64,000 nucleotides of DNA from Gp6-AA40 sp963818645 (GTDB taxonomy: Bacteria; Acidobacteriota; Vicinamibacteria; Vicinamibacterales; UBA2999). Position numbers and translations under genes: made by a program. Location: the NCBI GenBank assembly GCA_963818645.1, contig CAWFTF010000008.1:71121-135120 (forward strand), given 5' to 3'. Under the pieces are notes generated by a model. It was not told the DNA's origin and ran no database searches. It saw only the letters and a program-made list of their open reading frames with translations. Below are positions 9,323-18,716 of this stretch, piece by piece. Positions within the stretch are counted from its first letter, which is position 1, and the number at the start of each line of letters is the position of its first letter.

Positions 9323-10325
9323 ATGAAGCATCGCGCCCTCGTCGTTTCGGCCGCAGTCATGCTGGCGGCCCTGTCCTTATCAACTGTTGTTGCCCAGAGT
9401 CCGAAGGCCCGCAGCACAAACTCGACTGGTGCCGCGATCCCACGCACACATGACGGTCATCCCGACATGCAGGGTTACTGGACCAACGACACCGTGACGC
9501 CGCTCGAGCGTCCTCCGGAGTTCGGCGAGAAAGCCGTCATTTCCGCCGAGGAGGCCGCCGCATACGCCAAGAAGCGGATGGATCAGTTCCTCGCCCAGCC
9601 GAAGGACGACATCCACTACGACGATGCGATCTGGCAGGGCGAGAACTACGGTAAGCAGACGACGCTGCGCACGTCGCTCGTTACCGACCCGAGCAACGGC
9701 CGCCTTCCGCCGCTGACGCCCGCGGGGCAGGCGCGTTCAGCGGAGCGCGCGAGGCGAGGCGGTGCTGGCGGACCGTCTGACAGCGCACAGAGCCGCACTC
9801 TTGCCGAACGCTGCATTTCGTGGGGCAACGTCGGTCCGCCGATGATTCCGCCCACCTACTACGCAAACATGCAAATCATGCAGGCGGCCGATCACGTCGC
9901 GATCCGGCACGAACTGATGCACGACGTACGTCTGATCAGGCTCGACGGGGCTCCTCGTCCAGGGTCCAACGTGCAGTGGCTGGCTGGTGATGCGCGCGGC
10001 CGGTGGGAAGGCGACACGTTCGTCGTCGAGACCACCAACTTCACCGAGGAGACGCCCTTCAGAGGGCCGCCCCGAACGACGCGGCAGGACATCGCCACCA
10101 GCACGCAGCTCAAGGTGACCGAGCGATTCACGCTGGTCAGACCGCGACACGATTCGTTACGAGTTCACCGTGGACGACCCCGGCACGTGGACCCGCCCCT
10201 GGTCCGGTGAGATCCCGATGCGCCGGATCGAAGGGCCGATTTACGAGTATGCCTGCCACGAAGGGAACTACGGCCTTGCCAACATCCTGCGGGCCGCGCG
10301 GGTTCAGGAGGCGAACGCACGATAA
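9323..10325 (+). CDS. Secreted protein of the D-x-Q-G-x-W family (frame break near 10138)
   Basis: Unknown function. It starts at the ATG at 9323 after GGAGG, with the signal peptide ALVVSAAVMLAALSLSTVVAQ. The mature protein has the family signature HPDMQGYWTNDTVTPLERP, then ERCISWG, a long conserved middle, DARGRWEGDTFVVETTNF and the C-terminal YEYACHEGNYGLANIL. A single extra base at about 10138 (in GTCAGAC) shifts the frame; the second half reads DRDTIRYEFTVDDP. With it removed the protein is 333 residues, like the paralogue at 50741. Both halves align with that paralogue, so a sequence error is more likely than decay. It precedes folE by 9 nt, but a functional link is not expected. Confidence 0.82.
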
Positions 10326-10334
10326 AATAAACCC

Positions 10335-10931
10335 ATGCAGGACCTTATCCGGCAGCTCCTGGTCGAGCTGGGCGAGGACCCGGCTCGCGAGGGGCTGGTC
10401 CGGACGCCGCACCGCGTCGAGAAGGCGCTCAAGTTCCTCACGAGCGGCTACGGCGCCGACATCGACACAGTCCTCAACGATGCGCTCTTCACGGTGGACT
10501 ACAGCGAGATGGTCATCGTGAAGGACATCGATTTCTACAGCCTGTGCGAGCATCACTTGCTGCCGTTCTTCGGCAAGTGCCACGTCGCCTACATTCCCCA
10601 AAGACACGTGATCGGTCTGAGCAAGATTCCTCGCCTGGTGGATGTCTTCGCGCGGCGCCTGCAGGTGCAGGAGCGAATGACCAACCAGATCGCCGAGACC
10701 ATACGTCAGAAGATCGACCCACTTGGCGTGGCGGTCGTCTGCGAGGGGACTCACCTGTGTATGTCGATGCGTGGCGTGGAGAAACAGAATTCGTTTGCGG
10801 TCACGAGCGCCATGCTCGGGTCGTTCCGCGACAACGCCCGCACGCGAATGGAGTTTCTCGAGCTGATCAAGGGAAGAGCGAGTGGCCCGTGGGCGACGAG
10901 TCCTGCCGGGCTCGCGTGCGTGGCTGATTGA
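10335..10931 (+). CDS. folE: GTP cyclohydrolase I
   Basis: Catalyses GTP to 7,8-dihydroneopterin triphosphate, the first step of folate (and pterin or queuosine) biosynthesis. The zinc and active-site motifs are plain: LCEHHLLPFFGKCHVAYIP, GLSKIPRLVD and the second cysteine in CEGTHLCMSMRGV. It starts at the ATG at 10335, 9 nt after the previous gene. The C-terminus beyond ELIKGRA is extended by about a dozen residues compared with typical FolE and may be read through a decayed end. It is cytosolic and homo-oligomeric in the known family. The call is secure; no pterin-pathway partner is in the window. Confidence 0.95.
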   Translation: MQDLIRQLLVELGEDPAREGLVRTPHRVEKALKFLTSGYGADIDTVLNDALFTVDYSEMVIVKDIDFYSLCEHHLLPFFGKCHVAYIPQRHVIGLSKIPRLVDVFARRLQVQERMTNQIAETIRQKIDPLGVAVVCEGTHLCMSMRGVEKQNSFAVTSAMLGSFRDNARTRMEFLELIKGRASGPWATSPAGLACVAD

Positions 10932-10944
10932 GAGTGAAATCAGC

Positions 10945-11616
10945 GTGCGAATAGCAGCCGTCCTGATCGCTGCCGCGCTTGCCGGTCAGGTCTTGATATC
11001 AGCGCAGACCACGCAGGCCAAGCGTCCGCCCGCGCGCCGGCCAACGGTGCCGCCGAAGATCGAAGAGGCGATGGTGAACTGCCCGACAGTGCTCGGGGAG
11101 GGAGCGAACACCGGGCGGATGTTTTGCGATGTCCTGATCGAGCGAGAGCCCAGGGCTGGCATCATCATTCAGTTTCCGCCCCATACGGGCGACGTGACGC
11201 TCAGCTTCACGCTCCACAATCGGCACACGTATTCCGAGGAGGAGGTCAAGAACAAGCGTGCGTACCACCGCTACACGGCTTCGATCGGAGTGATGGCGCT
11301 GGACAACACGCTTCTCAGTCGCGCTGTCGTTCAGAACGAATTCCGCACGGCAGGCGATCTCGTTGACCGGGTGCGCGGCGGAAGCGGCGCAGGCGGGCTG
11401 AAAGCTGTCGCGCCCACCGGCGCCGAGAACATCGTCTTGACGATCCCCGAGACGGAGCAGGGTGTCAGCCTGCTTGGTGAGAAGTTGACGGTGATCCGCG
11501 TGGACGGCAAGGACGAGTTCACAACGCTGGGCCGCCCGATCGCCGTCATCAGTAACGTGATGATCGAGTATCGGCCTGGGCCACCGCCCCGGCCGGCGCC
11601 GGCGCGGCAAAAGTGA
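10945..11616 (+). CDS. Secreted protein of unknown function
   Basis: Starts at the GTG at 10945 with a hydrophobic signal segment (IAAVLIAAALAGQVLISAQ). The mature part of about 200 residues has a Pro/Arg-rich start, two cysteines (VNCPTV, MFCDVL) and regular beta-type alternation (AGIIIQFPPHTGDVTLSFTL), suggesting a small beta-sandwich. It ends in a proline/arginine-rich tail. I do not recognise the family. It converges on the receiver-like gene, with only 9 nt between the two stops. It lies 13 nt after folE, so it may be co-transcribed with it. Confidence 0.6.
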   Translation: MRIAAVLIAAALAGQVLISAQTTQAKRPPARRPTVPPKIEEAMVNCPTVLGEGANTGRMFCDVLIEREPRAGIIIQFPPHTGDVTLSFTLHNRHTYSEEEVKNKRAYHRYTASIGVMALDNTLLSRAVVQNEFRTAGDLVDRVRGGSGAGGLKAVAPTGAENIVLTIPETEQGVSLLGEKLTVIRVDGKDEFTTLGRPIAVISNVMIEYRPGPPPRPAPARQK

Positions 11617-11625
11617 TCTCGTGCC

Positions 11626-13423
11626 TTACCTGCAGGAGATGACTCGGACGGACGTCCGGGTCGCCTTCGGATCTTCGTCGTCGGTGACTTCGTTCAGTTT
11701 CTGAACAACGGCCGCAAATCCGCAGCGGTCGGGATCGAACAATCCCCACTCGTCCTGAGCTGGCCGCGTATTCGACTTGGAGGGCTTCTTCGGTCCCTTC
11801 TTGTCGGAGCGCTTCCGCGATTTTTCTGGCTTCTCCTTGTTGACAGCCGGGTGCGCCTCGACTGGTGGCAGGCTCGGCGGTCGCGATCTCGTGGAGCGGG
11901 TTCGGCACGACAGCCGCCGGCGGCGCTGCGGCCTCGAGCGCGGACTCGAGATCATGCAGCGCCGGCGACGCGTTCAGCTCGTAGACGTCCTCTTCGGGTG
12001 GAGCGGCGTCGACTGCAGTCTCCGCCTCGGGCTCCTCGAGTGCGTCGATGTCGCACGTCAAGTCGACTTCGAGAGGCCCTCGGGTCTCTCCCGGGGTTTC
12101 TGACGTCGCAACTGGCTCCGCCATTTGAGGTGCGATCGACGCCTGTCCCTGCTCCGCCACTGGCTGCTCCGAGTCCACCAGAGACGGCTCAGAGGCCCGG
12201 ACTTTCTTACCCCACGCGCCGCGGATGGCGGCCAGCGCAGCCTCGAACGATGCCGTACGCCGTGGTGCCGGAGGCGCAACGGGGGGAGGAGGCGCAACCG
12301 GAGACACGGGTTCAACGTGATCTCGGGCCGGCTCCTCTCGAGGTTCGATTGGCGCGAGATCGTACTCGACGATGACCGGCGTGGCCACGACGTCGGAAGC
12401 CTCGTCGACGATAGCCTGAACATCGTCCGTCATCTCGTAGACGATGGCGACCGGCATGTCCTCGTCTACGGCATCCTGCTGTTCGATGTGAGCTGCGGGT
12501 TCGTCGATCGGGACAGAGGCAGAAGCGGCGACAGTGTCGTCCGATTGGTCGTCGACCGACGCGAGCATCTGCAGGCTCGCATCCTCGACATACATCGGCG
12601 CTTGTTCTGCGTCGGGCCGTGGTGCCGGGTCACAGTGTGCGACCGTGTCGGGCTGAGCCACGTCAGGCTCACCGTACGGCAGCACCTCGACATACATCGG
12701 CGCTTGCTCTTCGTCGGGCCGTGGTGCCGGGTCACAGTGTGCAACCGCATCTGGCGGAGCCACGTCAGGCTCACCGTACGCGAGCACCTGCTCATCTTCG
12801 TGTCGCTCTGCCGATTCGTCGAGGCTTTCCTCGTCCCGCGCCGGAGGCGCTGGTGCGACGTAAATCGGCGTCTCGTCCCGGAATTCGTATTCGACGGGGT
12901 GCGCGGTGGCAGCGTCGGACGTATACGACTCCGGCTCATACGCAGGCACATACGTGACGGTCACCTCGTGTGGCTCTGCGTCGGCAGGAAGAGCGGCAGG
13001 GGGCTCCGGAGATTCGTTGGTTGCCTGGCGCTCCTCGGCGGCCCGTGCAAGATAGACGGCGATTTCGTCGGCGAAGAACGTGGGATCGCAGCCGTCCGGC
13101 GCCGACTCGTTTCGGCGTTTGCGACCGAATGAGAACAGGCCACGGCCGGCTGGCTTGGCCACGCCGAGGACAGGGATGCGCAGCGTTTGCACGTGCGCCC
13201 CTGCAGGTCCGATCTCACGCAGATACTCTGCCAGGACGCCGTCGTCGAACGGGGACAGCAACGGCGAGGTCATGATGAGGTCAGGCACGCGCTCCGCGAG
13301 CACTTGAAGCGCCTCGCCGGCGGATTCGGCTTGCACGAACTCCGCGTCAAATCGTCCGCGGACCAGTGCCGCGAGTTGAGCGGCCTGGCGTTTATCGGCG
13401 TCGATCGCGAGAATGAGCTGCAT
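11626..13423 (-). CDS. Receiver-like protein with a long acidic disordered tail (frame break near 11878)
   Basis: The first ~130 residues resemble a response-regulator receiver (MQLILAIDADKRQAAQLAALV, then PDLIMTSPLLSPFDDG), but the usual phosphoacceptor Asp is replaced in the DLIMTSPL strand, so it may be a pseudo-receiver. Then follow ~400 residues rich in Pro, Ala, Glu, Asp and Val, including a 34-residue duplication (12583-12786), and finally a basic Lys/Ser/Pro segment (KPEKSRKRSDKKGPKKPSKS) and a conserved-looking end (EWGLFDPDRCGFAAVVQKL). An extra base near 11878 breaks the frame; the ending given is the one in the corrected frame. It is divergent from the Tad operon and follows a small membrane protein by 1 nt, so a pilus regulatory or scaffold role is plausible but unproven. 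Confidence 0.65.
12583..12786. repeat. Two tandem 102-bp copies inside the receiver-like gene
   Basis: Unit 1 is 12583-12684 and unit 2 is 12685-12786, both starting CCTCGACATACATCGGCGCT. They are highly similar and encode two 34-residue units containing YGEPDVA, VAHCDPAPRPD and EQAPMYVE. 102 is a multiple of three, so copy-number change would keep the frame. Confidence 0.9.
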
Positions 13424-13424
13424 T

Positions 13425-13700
13425 CTAGGTCCGTACCATGAACAGCACGAGCACAGCGGACGCGACGGCGAAGATCACCATCGGAGCGTGTTCGACACTC
13501 TGATCGCGCGCCGCCTTGTAGATCAGGGTCGACATGTTCTCGATGTCCGCGCCGACGCCGCCGATCTGTGAAGAGCTCGGAACCGTGGTCACCAGGCGTT
13601 CGACACGCTCTCGTACGCGCTCGTCAATCGACACGAGTGCCACCAGCAGTATCAGAACTGCTCCGAGAGAAATCAGGGCGTCGCTCACTACGCGTCGCAT
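13425..13700 (-). CDS. Small two-helix membrane protein next to the Tad operon
   Basis: A 91-residue protein starting at the ATG at 13700, after AAGGGT; the longer upstream reading lacks support. It has one membrane segment near the N-terminus (ALISLGAVLILLVALVSI) and one at the C-terminus (MVIFAVASAVLVLFMV), with a charged stretch (DERVRERVERLV) and a glycine-containing linker between. The family is not recognised. It ends 1 nt before the receiver-like gene, so the two form an operon transcribed away from the pilus genes. It may be a small inner-membrane partner of the pilus machinery or of the receiver protein; this is only context. Confidence 0.65.
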   Translation of the reverse strand: MRRVVSDALISLGAVLILLVALVSIDERVRERVERLVTTVPSSSQIGGVGADIENMSTLIYKAARDQSVEHAPMVIFAVASAVLVLFMVRT

Positions 13701-14203
13701 CGTCTTTTTACCCTTGGTGACACTCAGACCTTCCCTCCTCACGCAAGTGCCGTTCCGCACCTGCTGAATAGCGCCAACACGCTGTCTCTTCGTCACTTGA
13801 TGTAGAAGGCTTGCGGAAGACGAGGCCAGGCCCACACACGGATTTCGTCTGCGCGTTTACAGATCCGCTGCAACGGTGCCGCGCATGGGCAAGCGTTGAC
13901 AACGCTTCGTCTCAATCCACCAGACACCCGTCAGGTACGGGAATCGATTGTTCGCTTACGAAGCTGGAGCTCGACAGCGACCTGGAGGAGTGTCGACTCG
14001 TGCAACGACCATGCGGTGTGAACGCGGTCAAGTCGTTGCGACACCTGCACTTCAACCTCACTTCGCATGCCTCGTTTGTGCTGCTGGCATCGCCGTTGCG
14101 CTTAGTGAGGCTGTGGTCGCGGTCACGCCGTATCACAGTGGCCGCTTTCGGAACATTGGCGCATGCGGATCGGGCAACCGATCGCATCAAGGAAAGGGAT
14201 CGT
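13701..14203. other. Divergent intergenic region upstream of the Tad operon
   Basis: About 500 nt between the small membrane protein and the first pilin. No convincing coding frame: the open frames lack family features and good starts. It holds a sigma-54-like element at 14085 and a ribosome binding site (AAGGAAAGG) before the pilin. It should carry promoters for both directions. Confidence 0.6.
14085..14100 (+). promoter_or_regulatory. Candidate sigma-54 promoter for the pilin operon
   Basis: TGGCATCGCCGTTGCG matches the -24/-12 pattern (TGGCA...TTGC) with exact spacing between GG and GC. The predicted transcription start would be near 14111, giving a leader of about 90 nt before the pilin ATG at 14204. 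No enhancer-binding protein is seen nearby. This is one motif in a GC-rich region, so a chance match remains possible. Confidence 0.4.
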
Positions 14204-14395
14204 ATGAACTTCATTGCTCGTTTGCGCGCGTTGCTTCGCGACACCTCTGGTCAGGACCTGTTGGAATACGCGCTCCTCGTGGCGCTCATCGCGCTCGTTT
14301 GCGTTGCGGTGATCACGTCGACGGGAACGAACGTGCAGAGCATCTTCACGAAGATTTCGACTGCACTGTCGACTGCTGCGACGCCGACCCCCTAA
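14204..14395 (+). CDS. flp: Flp/Fap-type pilin 1
   Basis: Major pilin subunit of the Tad pilus, 63 residues. It has a short basic leader (MNFIARLRALLRDTSG), then the Flp motif QDLLEYALLVALIALVCVAVI with the conserved Glu-Tyr after the processing site, and a short polar tail. The prepilin peptidase (14678) would cleave after the glycine in SGQDLLEY. The start at ATG 14204 is supported by AAGGAAAGG. The second pilin follows 95 nt later, with a hairpin between. The call is firm. Confidence 0.93.
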   Translation: MNFIARLRALLRDTSGQDLLEYALLVALIALVCVAVITSTGTNVQSIFTKISTALSTAATPTP

Positions 14396-14428
14396 ACAGG
14401 GCGCAGGTATCGATGGCTGATCAGACGA

Positions 14429-14455
14429 AGGGCGGGCAGAACGTAAGCCCGCCCT
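14429..14455 (+). terminator. Hairpin between the two pilin genes
   Basis: AGGGCGGGC (14429-14437) pairs perfectly with GCCCGCCCT (14447-14455) around a 9-nt loop. There is no T-run, so it is more likely a transcript stabiliser or partial attenuator that keeps pilin 1 mRNA abundant than a full terminator. Confidence 0.55.
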
Positions 14456-14490
14456 CTCGTTCACTGGAAAGGACGGACGAAGAGAGGGCG

Positions 14491-14688
14491 ATGAACATGA
14501 TGCGAAATGCTGTTGACCTCCTGTTGAAGTCGTCCGTTCTGATCGAGGAATCCGGACAGGATCTGCTCGAGTACGCACTACTCGTCGCGCTCATCGCGCT
14601 CGTCGCGGTCGGTGCTGTCACGACGGTCGGCACGACCATCAACACCGTGTTCTGGACCTACATTTCTGGAGTCATGAGTGCCATCTGA
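14491..14688 (+). CDS. flp: Flp/Fap-type pilin 2
   Basis: Second pilin subunit, 65 residues, start ATG 14491 after AGAGAGGG. The leader is longer than in pilin 1 (MNMMRNAVDLLLKSSVLIEESG), followed by the nearly identical core QDLLEYALLVALIALVAVGAV and a C-terminal aromatic tail (VFWTYISGV) absent from pilin 1. The copies share the core but differ at both ends, so they may assemble together or at different levels. The stop overlaps the peptidase start by 11 nt. Confidence 0.92.
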   Translation: MNMMRNAVDLLLKSSVLIEESGQDLLEYALLVALIALVAVGAVTTVGTTINTVFWTYISGVMSAI

Positions 14689-15181
14689 AGCTATCGCCCT
14701 CACGATTGTCACTGCCGGCACGGGCCTGGCGGCGGTGATCGATCTCCGCACGCGGAGAATCCCGAACGCGCTGACAGGTGCGCTTGCGATGGCCGGCCTG
14801 AGTATCGCCGCCGCCAAGCTCGGACCGATCGGCCTCGGCGGCGCCTTGCTCGGATGCGCTCTTGGACTCGCGTTCATGTTGCCTGGCCATATCTTCGGAG
14901 CGACTGGTGCCGGCGACGTCAAGCTCTTTGCCGCAGCGGGCGCCCTGCTCGGCCCCGCGACGACGGTTCAGGCATTCCTGTACACCGCCATCGTAGGAGG
15001 CGTCCTCGCGGTAGCCATTGCGATCCGTCGCCGCCGCCTTGGTCGCACGCTGGGTGCCACCGCGTGCCTGGTCACGGACCGGAATGCCGGTGTGGCCGCG
15101 ATTGAGTCGCCCGAGGCCGACAACCGTTTTGCGTATGCACCGGCGATCGCCGTCGGCGTTGTCATCGCGGCCTTGCTGTGA
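14678..15181 (+). CDS. tadV: Prepilin peptidase (CpaA/TadV type)
   Basis: Membrane aspartic protease that removes the leader from Flp pilins and TadE/TadG-like pseudopilins. The two catalytic aspartates are in AVIDLRTRRIPN (near the N-terminus) and in the GxGD motif FGATGAGDVKLF. Several membrane helices follow; there is no N-methylase domain, as usual for the short TadV form. The GTG start at 14678 lies inside the end of pilin 2. The length of 167 residues is normal. It is in the Tad operon and should act on both upstream pilins. Confidence 0.92.
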   Translation: MPSEAIALTIVTAGTGLAAVIDLRTRRIPNALTGALAMAGLSIAAAKLGPIGLGGALLGCALGLAFMLPGHIFGATGAGDVKLFAAAGALLGPATTVQAFLYTAIVGGVLAVAIAIRRRRLGRTLGATACLVTDRNAGVAAIESPEADNRFAYAPAIAVGVVIAALL

Positions 15182-15198
15182 CCTGGAAGGACAGACCA

Positions 15199-15651
15199 AT
15201 GCCGAGACTTTCCCAACGCGTCCGGAGTCAGCGAGGCGCCGCCCTCCTCGAGATGGCGCTGACGCTCCCGCTGCTGCTCCTGGTGTGCGTCGGCATTCTG
15301 GAGTTCGGCCGCGCGTATCAGACCTGGCAGGTCATCACGAATGCCGCGCGTGAGGGCGCCAGAATCGCCGTCCTCCCGGGTATGGACGATACGGCGGTGC
15401 GAAGCCGGGTGCAGCAGTACATGACCATCGGTCAGCTGCCTCAAGCCGCCAGCGCAACGATTGCGATCGACCGCAATCAGACGGTCTCAGTTGGGGGAAC
15501 GGACACCGCCTCGGCGTCTCAGGTCATCGTGAACTACCCGTTTGACTTCGTCGTACTCGACCCGATTGCCCGCCTTGCCACCGGTCAGGGAAGCGGTACG
15601 CCTTCTTCTTTGAACATGGTGGCGACAGCCACCATGCGTAACGAATCGTAG
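15199..15651 (+). CDS. tadE: TadE-like pseudopilin
   Basis: Minor pseudopilin of the Tad system. The N-terminus MPRLSQRVRSQRGAALLEMA carries the TadE-type processing region, with Glu in the hydrophobic helix (ALLEMALTLPLLLLVCVGIL), followed by EFGRAYQTWQVITNAAREGAR, the classic TadE segment. The start is the ATG at 15199 with GGAAGGACAG upstream; an in-frame GTG at 15178 overlaps the peptidase stop and is an alternative. The rest is a small periplasmic domain. The call rests on the motif and its position. Confidence 0.9.
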   Translation: MPRLSQRVRSQRGAALLEMALTLPLLLLVCVGILEFGRAYQTWQVITNAAREGARIAVLPGMDDTAVRSRVQQYMTIGQLPQAASATIAIDRNQTVSVGGTDTASASQVIVNYPFDFVVLDPIARLATGQGSGTPSSLNMVATATMRNES

Positions 15652-15671
15652 CAACAGGGAGCTCGCCACAT

Positions 15672-16517
15672 ATGGCTCGCATGCGTGTTTTCATCGTTCT
15701 GGCACTGGCAATCGCGGCCGGTGGCACCTTCGCGTTCGGCACGTATCGCTACATGCAGAACGTACCTACTCAAACCGTGAGTGTGCCGACGAGCGGTGTC
15801 GTGGTGGCTGCTGCGGACCTCCAGCTTGGCACTGAGTTGCGGCAAGAAGACCTGCACGTCATCCAGTGGCCAGCCACAGCGGTTCCCGAGGGTGCGTTCA
15901 CCAAGCCAGAGGAACTGGTTGGCCGTGGCCTCATTCAGCCCATTGCCACCAACGAACTGTTCCTGCCCAGCAAGCTCGCACCGAAGGAAGCCGGCGCCGG
16001 TCTTCCGCCGGTGATCGCGCCGGGATACCGCGCCCTGTCGGTTCGCGTCAACGATGTCATCGGTGTGGCCGGATACGTGCTGCCTGGTAACCGCGTCGAC
16101 GTGGTGGCGACAGTGAACCCGACGCAGCAGCCCACTGACGTGACGTCGAAGGTGGTCCTCACGAACGTGCTGGTGCTGGCCTCCGGCACCAAGATCGAAC
16201 GCGACGCCAAAGACAACAAACCGATTTCGGTCAATGTGGTCACGATGCTCGTGAACCCGGAAGAAGCCGAGCGGCTGACGCTCGCCAGCACAGAAGGAAA
16301 GATTCAGCTGGCGCTGCGCAATCCCCTGGATCAAACGACGCCGCCGACGCCGGGCATTCGTCCCGCCGCGTTGATGGGCTCGGCAGGCTCGGCGCCTGTG
16401 CGAAGAGTGGCGAGCAATGGCAGCGCCCCGCGGGTGGACGTCAAGCCCGCGCCCGTTCCGACCGTCGAGATCATCCGTGGTGACAAACGGGCACAGGAAG
16501 TTGTGACCCAGGAGTAG
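15672..16517 (+). CDS. cpaB: Flp pilus assembly protein CpaB/RcpC
   Basis: Periplasmic inner-membrane-anchored assembly protein. One N-terminal membrane segment (VFIVLALAIAAGGTFAFG), then a SAF-like domain (VVVAAADLQLGTELRQEDL, ending in GRGLIQPIATNELF) and the RcpC domain with GYRALSVRVNDVIGVAGYVLPGNRVDVV, with a family-typical RVDV motif. It ends with a Pro/Ala-rich tail. Its 281 residues are typical. It precedes the secretin by 4 nt and is thought to work with it at the outer-membrane channel. Confidence 0.92.
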   Translation: MARMRVFIVLALAIAAGGTFAFGTYRYMQNVPTQTVSVPTSGVVVAAADLQLGTELRQEDLHVIQWPATAVPEGAFTKPEELVGRGLIQPIATNELFLPSKLAPKEAGAGLPPVIAPGYRALSVRVNDVIGVAGYVLPGNRVDVVATVNPTQQPTDVTSKVVLTNVLVLASGTKIERDAKDNKPISVNVVTMLVNPEEAERLTLASTEGKIQLALRNPLDQTTPPTPGIRPAALMGSAGSAPVRRVASNGSAPRVDVKPAPVPTVEIIRGDKRAQEVVTQE

Positions 16518-16521
16518 TGAG

Positions 16522-18643
16522 ATGCGAATGACACGGCACACAGCACGGATCGCCGCGTGCGGCGTCCACATGTTCATCATCGGGGTGTTTGGCACCCACG
16601 CGACCTTCGCACAGGTGCAGCCGAGCCCTCGGTTGGGCTCGAGCGCCCAGACACCTGCTGCGCTGCCGTCGGCGTCGGCGCCAGTTATCGAGAGCACCGA
16701 CGCGAAGGCGGTCGAGTTGCTGGTCGGGCGTTCGGCGCTCGTCGACATCGGCACGCCGATCGCGCGCGTGTCGTTGACCAGTGCCGACATCGCCGACGCG
16801 CTCGTCACGGGCCAAAGTCAGTTGCTCGTGCACGGCAAGACGCCCGGCTCCATCTCCATGTTCGTCTGGGATCGGGCCGGCGCAGTGAAGCGATACGAGA
16901 TCGCTGTGCAGCGCGACCTTGCACGCCTGAACGATCAGATGAGGGAGCTCTTCCCCGGTGAAAGCATCCAGGCGCGGAGCAACGGTAAGGCAGTGGTGCT
17001 GTCCGGGAAGGTCACGAGCAAGGAGGTCGCGGACAAGGCGGTCGCGGTTGCTGCCGGCTACGTCGACAAGCCGGCAGACGTGACGACGCTACTGCAAGTG
17101 CAGCCGGGACCGCGAAGCAACCAGGTGCTGCTGCGTGTCCGGTTCGCTGAGGTCAGCCGCTCGGCGATGTCCGAGTACGGCATGTCGCTGTTTACCGGCC
17201 CGACTGGTATCAACAACACAATCGGCCGCGCGACGACGCAGCAGTACCCCGCGCCCGCTTACACCGACCTGGCGTGGCAGAAGGCGGGCTCCGATTTCGG
17301 CTCCGACGTGACGAAGGCAGAAGGCAAGCTCGCCTTCAGTGATTTCCTGAACGTGTTTCTGCTGAACCAGAAATACGACCTCGGCGTGCTCATCAAGGCG
17401 TTGCAGAACAAGGGGCTGTTTCAGAGCCTGGCCGAACCGAACCTCGTGGCCGAAAGTGGCAAGGAAGCGAGCTTCCTGGCCGGCGGTGAGTTCCCGGTTC
17501 CGATCGCGCAGGGTTCAGGCGCGAACATCGGCGTATCGGTGCAGTTCAAGGAGTTCGGCATCCGCCTCAACTTCACGCCGACCGTCGTGGGCGATCGTGT
17601 CCACCTCAAGGTTCGTCCCGAAGTCAGCACGCTCGACTACGGCAACGCGGTTCTCCTGAGCGGATTCCGCATCCCCTCGCTTTCGACTCGCCGCGCCGAG
17701 ACCGAGCTCGAGCTGCAGAGCGGCCAGACGTTTGCCATCGCCGGTCTGATGAGCAACCAGATGCAGACGACGATGCAGAAGATTCCTGGCATCGGCGACA
17801 TTCCGATCCTCGGCTACATGTTCAAGAGCAAGGCGTCGAAGCGCGATCAGACGGAACTCGTCGTGATGATTACGCCGGAGATTCTGCCGAACAATTCGCC
17901 GGGCGTGACGCCGTCGCTTCCGAATTACCCGGATACGTTCATGCCGCCGCTGTCGGATCTGAAGAAGACGTATCCCGCTCCGGCGCCCGCGTTCACCGAG
18001 TCGTCACGGTCGCAGGCGGCGAATCCGGCAGCAGCGCCCGTTGCGGACAACCGCACCGAGGTCGAGCGCGCACAGGATCGGGCACTCGCAACGCTCGACG
18101 GTCAGAGCCCAACGCCAGCCGCGGCCGCCGTTGCCGCCGCGCCCGCAGCAGGCGAGCCCCGTCGTGGCTCCGCCCGTTGCAGCGCAGGCTCCAGCGGCGC
18201 AGGTAACGGAGCAGGCAACGGATCCGGCGGTCTCGCAGCAGGCCGACGCCGATGTCGCCGAATTGTCGAAGGAACAGCGTCAGCTCGAGAAGGCCGCACG
18301 CGAACAGGCTGAGCGTGATGCGAAGGCTGCCGACAAGGCGCGGAAGGAAGAAGCGAAGCGGGCCGCTGCAGCGCAGGCGAAGCAGGACGAGCTCGATCGC
18401 GAGCAGGCCAAGAAGGATGCGAAAGCCGCCAAGGTTCAGGCGAAGAAAGACGCCGAAGCGGCCAAGCTCCAGGCCAAGGCCGTCAAGGAAGCCGAGGCAA
18501 CGGCGCAGCGTCAGATGCTCGACGCCAGGCGCGAAGCCGAGCGGGAAGCCGAGCGGCAACGAGCGATCGATGCCGCGGCCGAGCGACTGCGCACTGCCGA
18601 AGCGGAATATCAGGCCGAGTTGGAGCGACGCACGCAGCGCTGA
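16522..18643 (+). CDS. cpaC: Tad secretin CpaC/RcpA with an Ala/Lys-rich coiled-coil tail (frame break near 18160)
   Basis: Outer-membrane channel for the Flp pilus. A signal peptide is followed by the N-terminal pilus domain (VGRSALVDIGTPIARVSLTS), a BON-like segment (VVLSGKVTSKEVADKAV), then the secretin domain with VRFAEVSRSAM, LAEPNLVAESGKEASFLAGGE and the end FAIAGLMSN...IPILGYMF. Beyond residue ~500 is an unusual tail: about 100 residues almost wholly Ala, Lys, Glu, Arg and Gln, predicted coiled coil and resembling the TolA middle domain. One extra C in a CCCC run at about 18157 breaks the frame before the tail; corrected length 706 residues. The tail could reach through the periplasm or bind peptidoglycan proteins. 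Confidence 0.85.
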
Positions 18644-18678
18644 ACGTTGCCCGAGTTTGCCGAGTCAGGACTGAGCCG

Positions 18679-18700
18679 CGGCGGGTTGTGAGGCCCGCCG
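18679..18700 (+). terminator. Hairpin between the secretin and tadG-like genes
   Basis: CGGCGGG (18679-18685) can pair with CCCGCCG (18694-18700) over an 8-nt loop. No T-run follows, and the next gene starts 16 nt later, so it is more likely to tune than stop transcription. Confidence 0.4.
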
Positions 18701-18716
18701 TCGCAATGGAGCGCAC

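Noticed and set aside
18290..18643. A separate TolA-like gene after the secretin
   Set aside because: No good start or ribosome binding site; the frame is continuous with the secretin after removing one base in CCCC.
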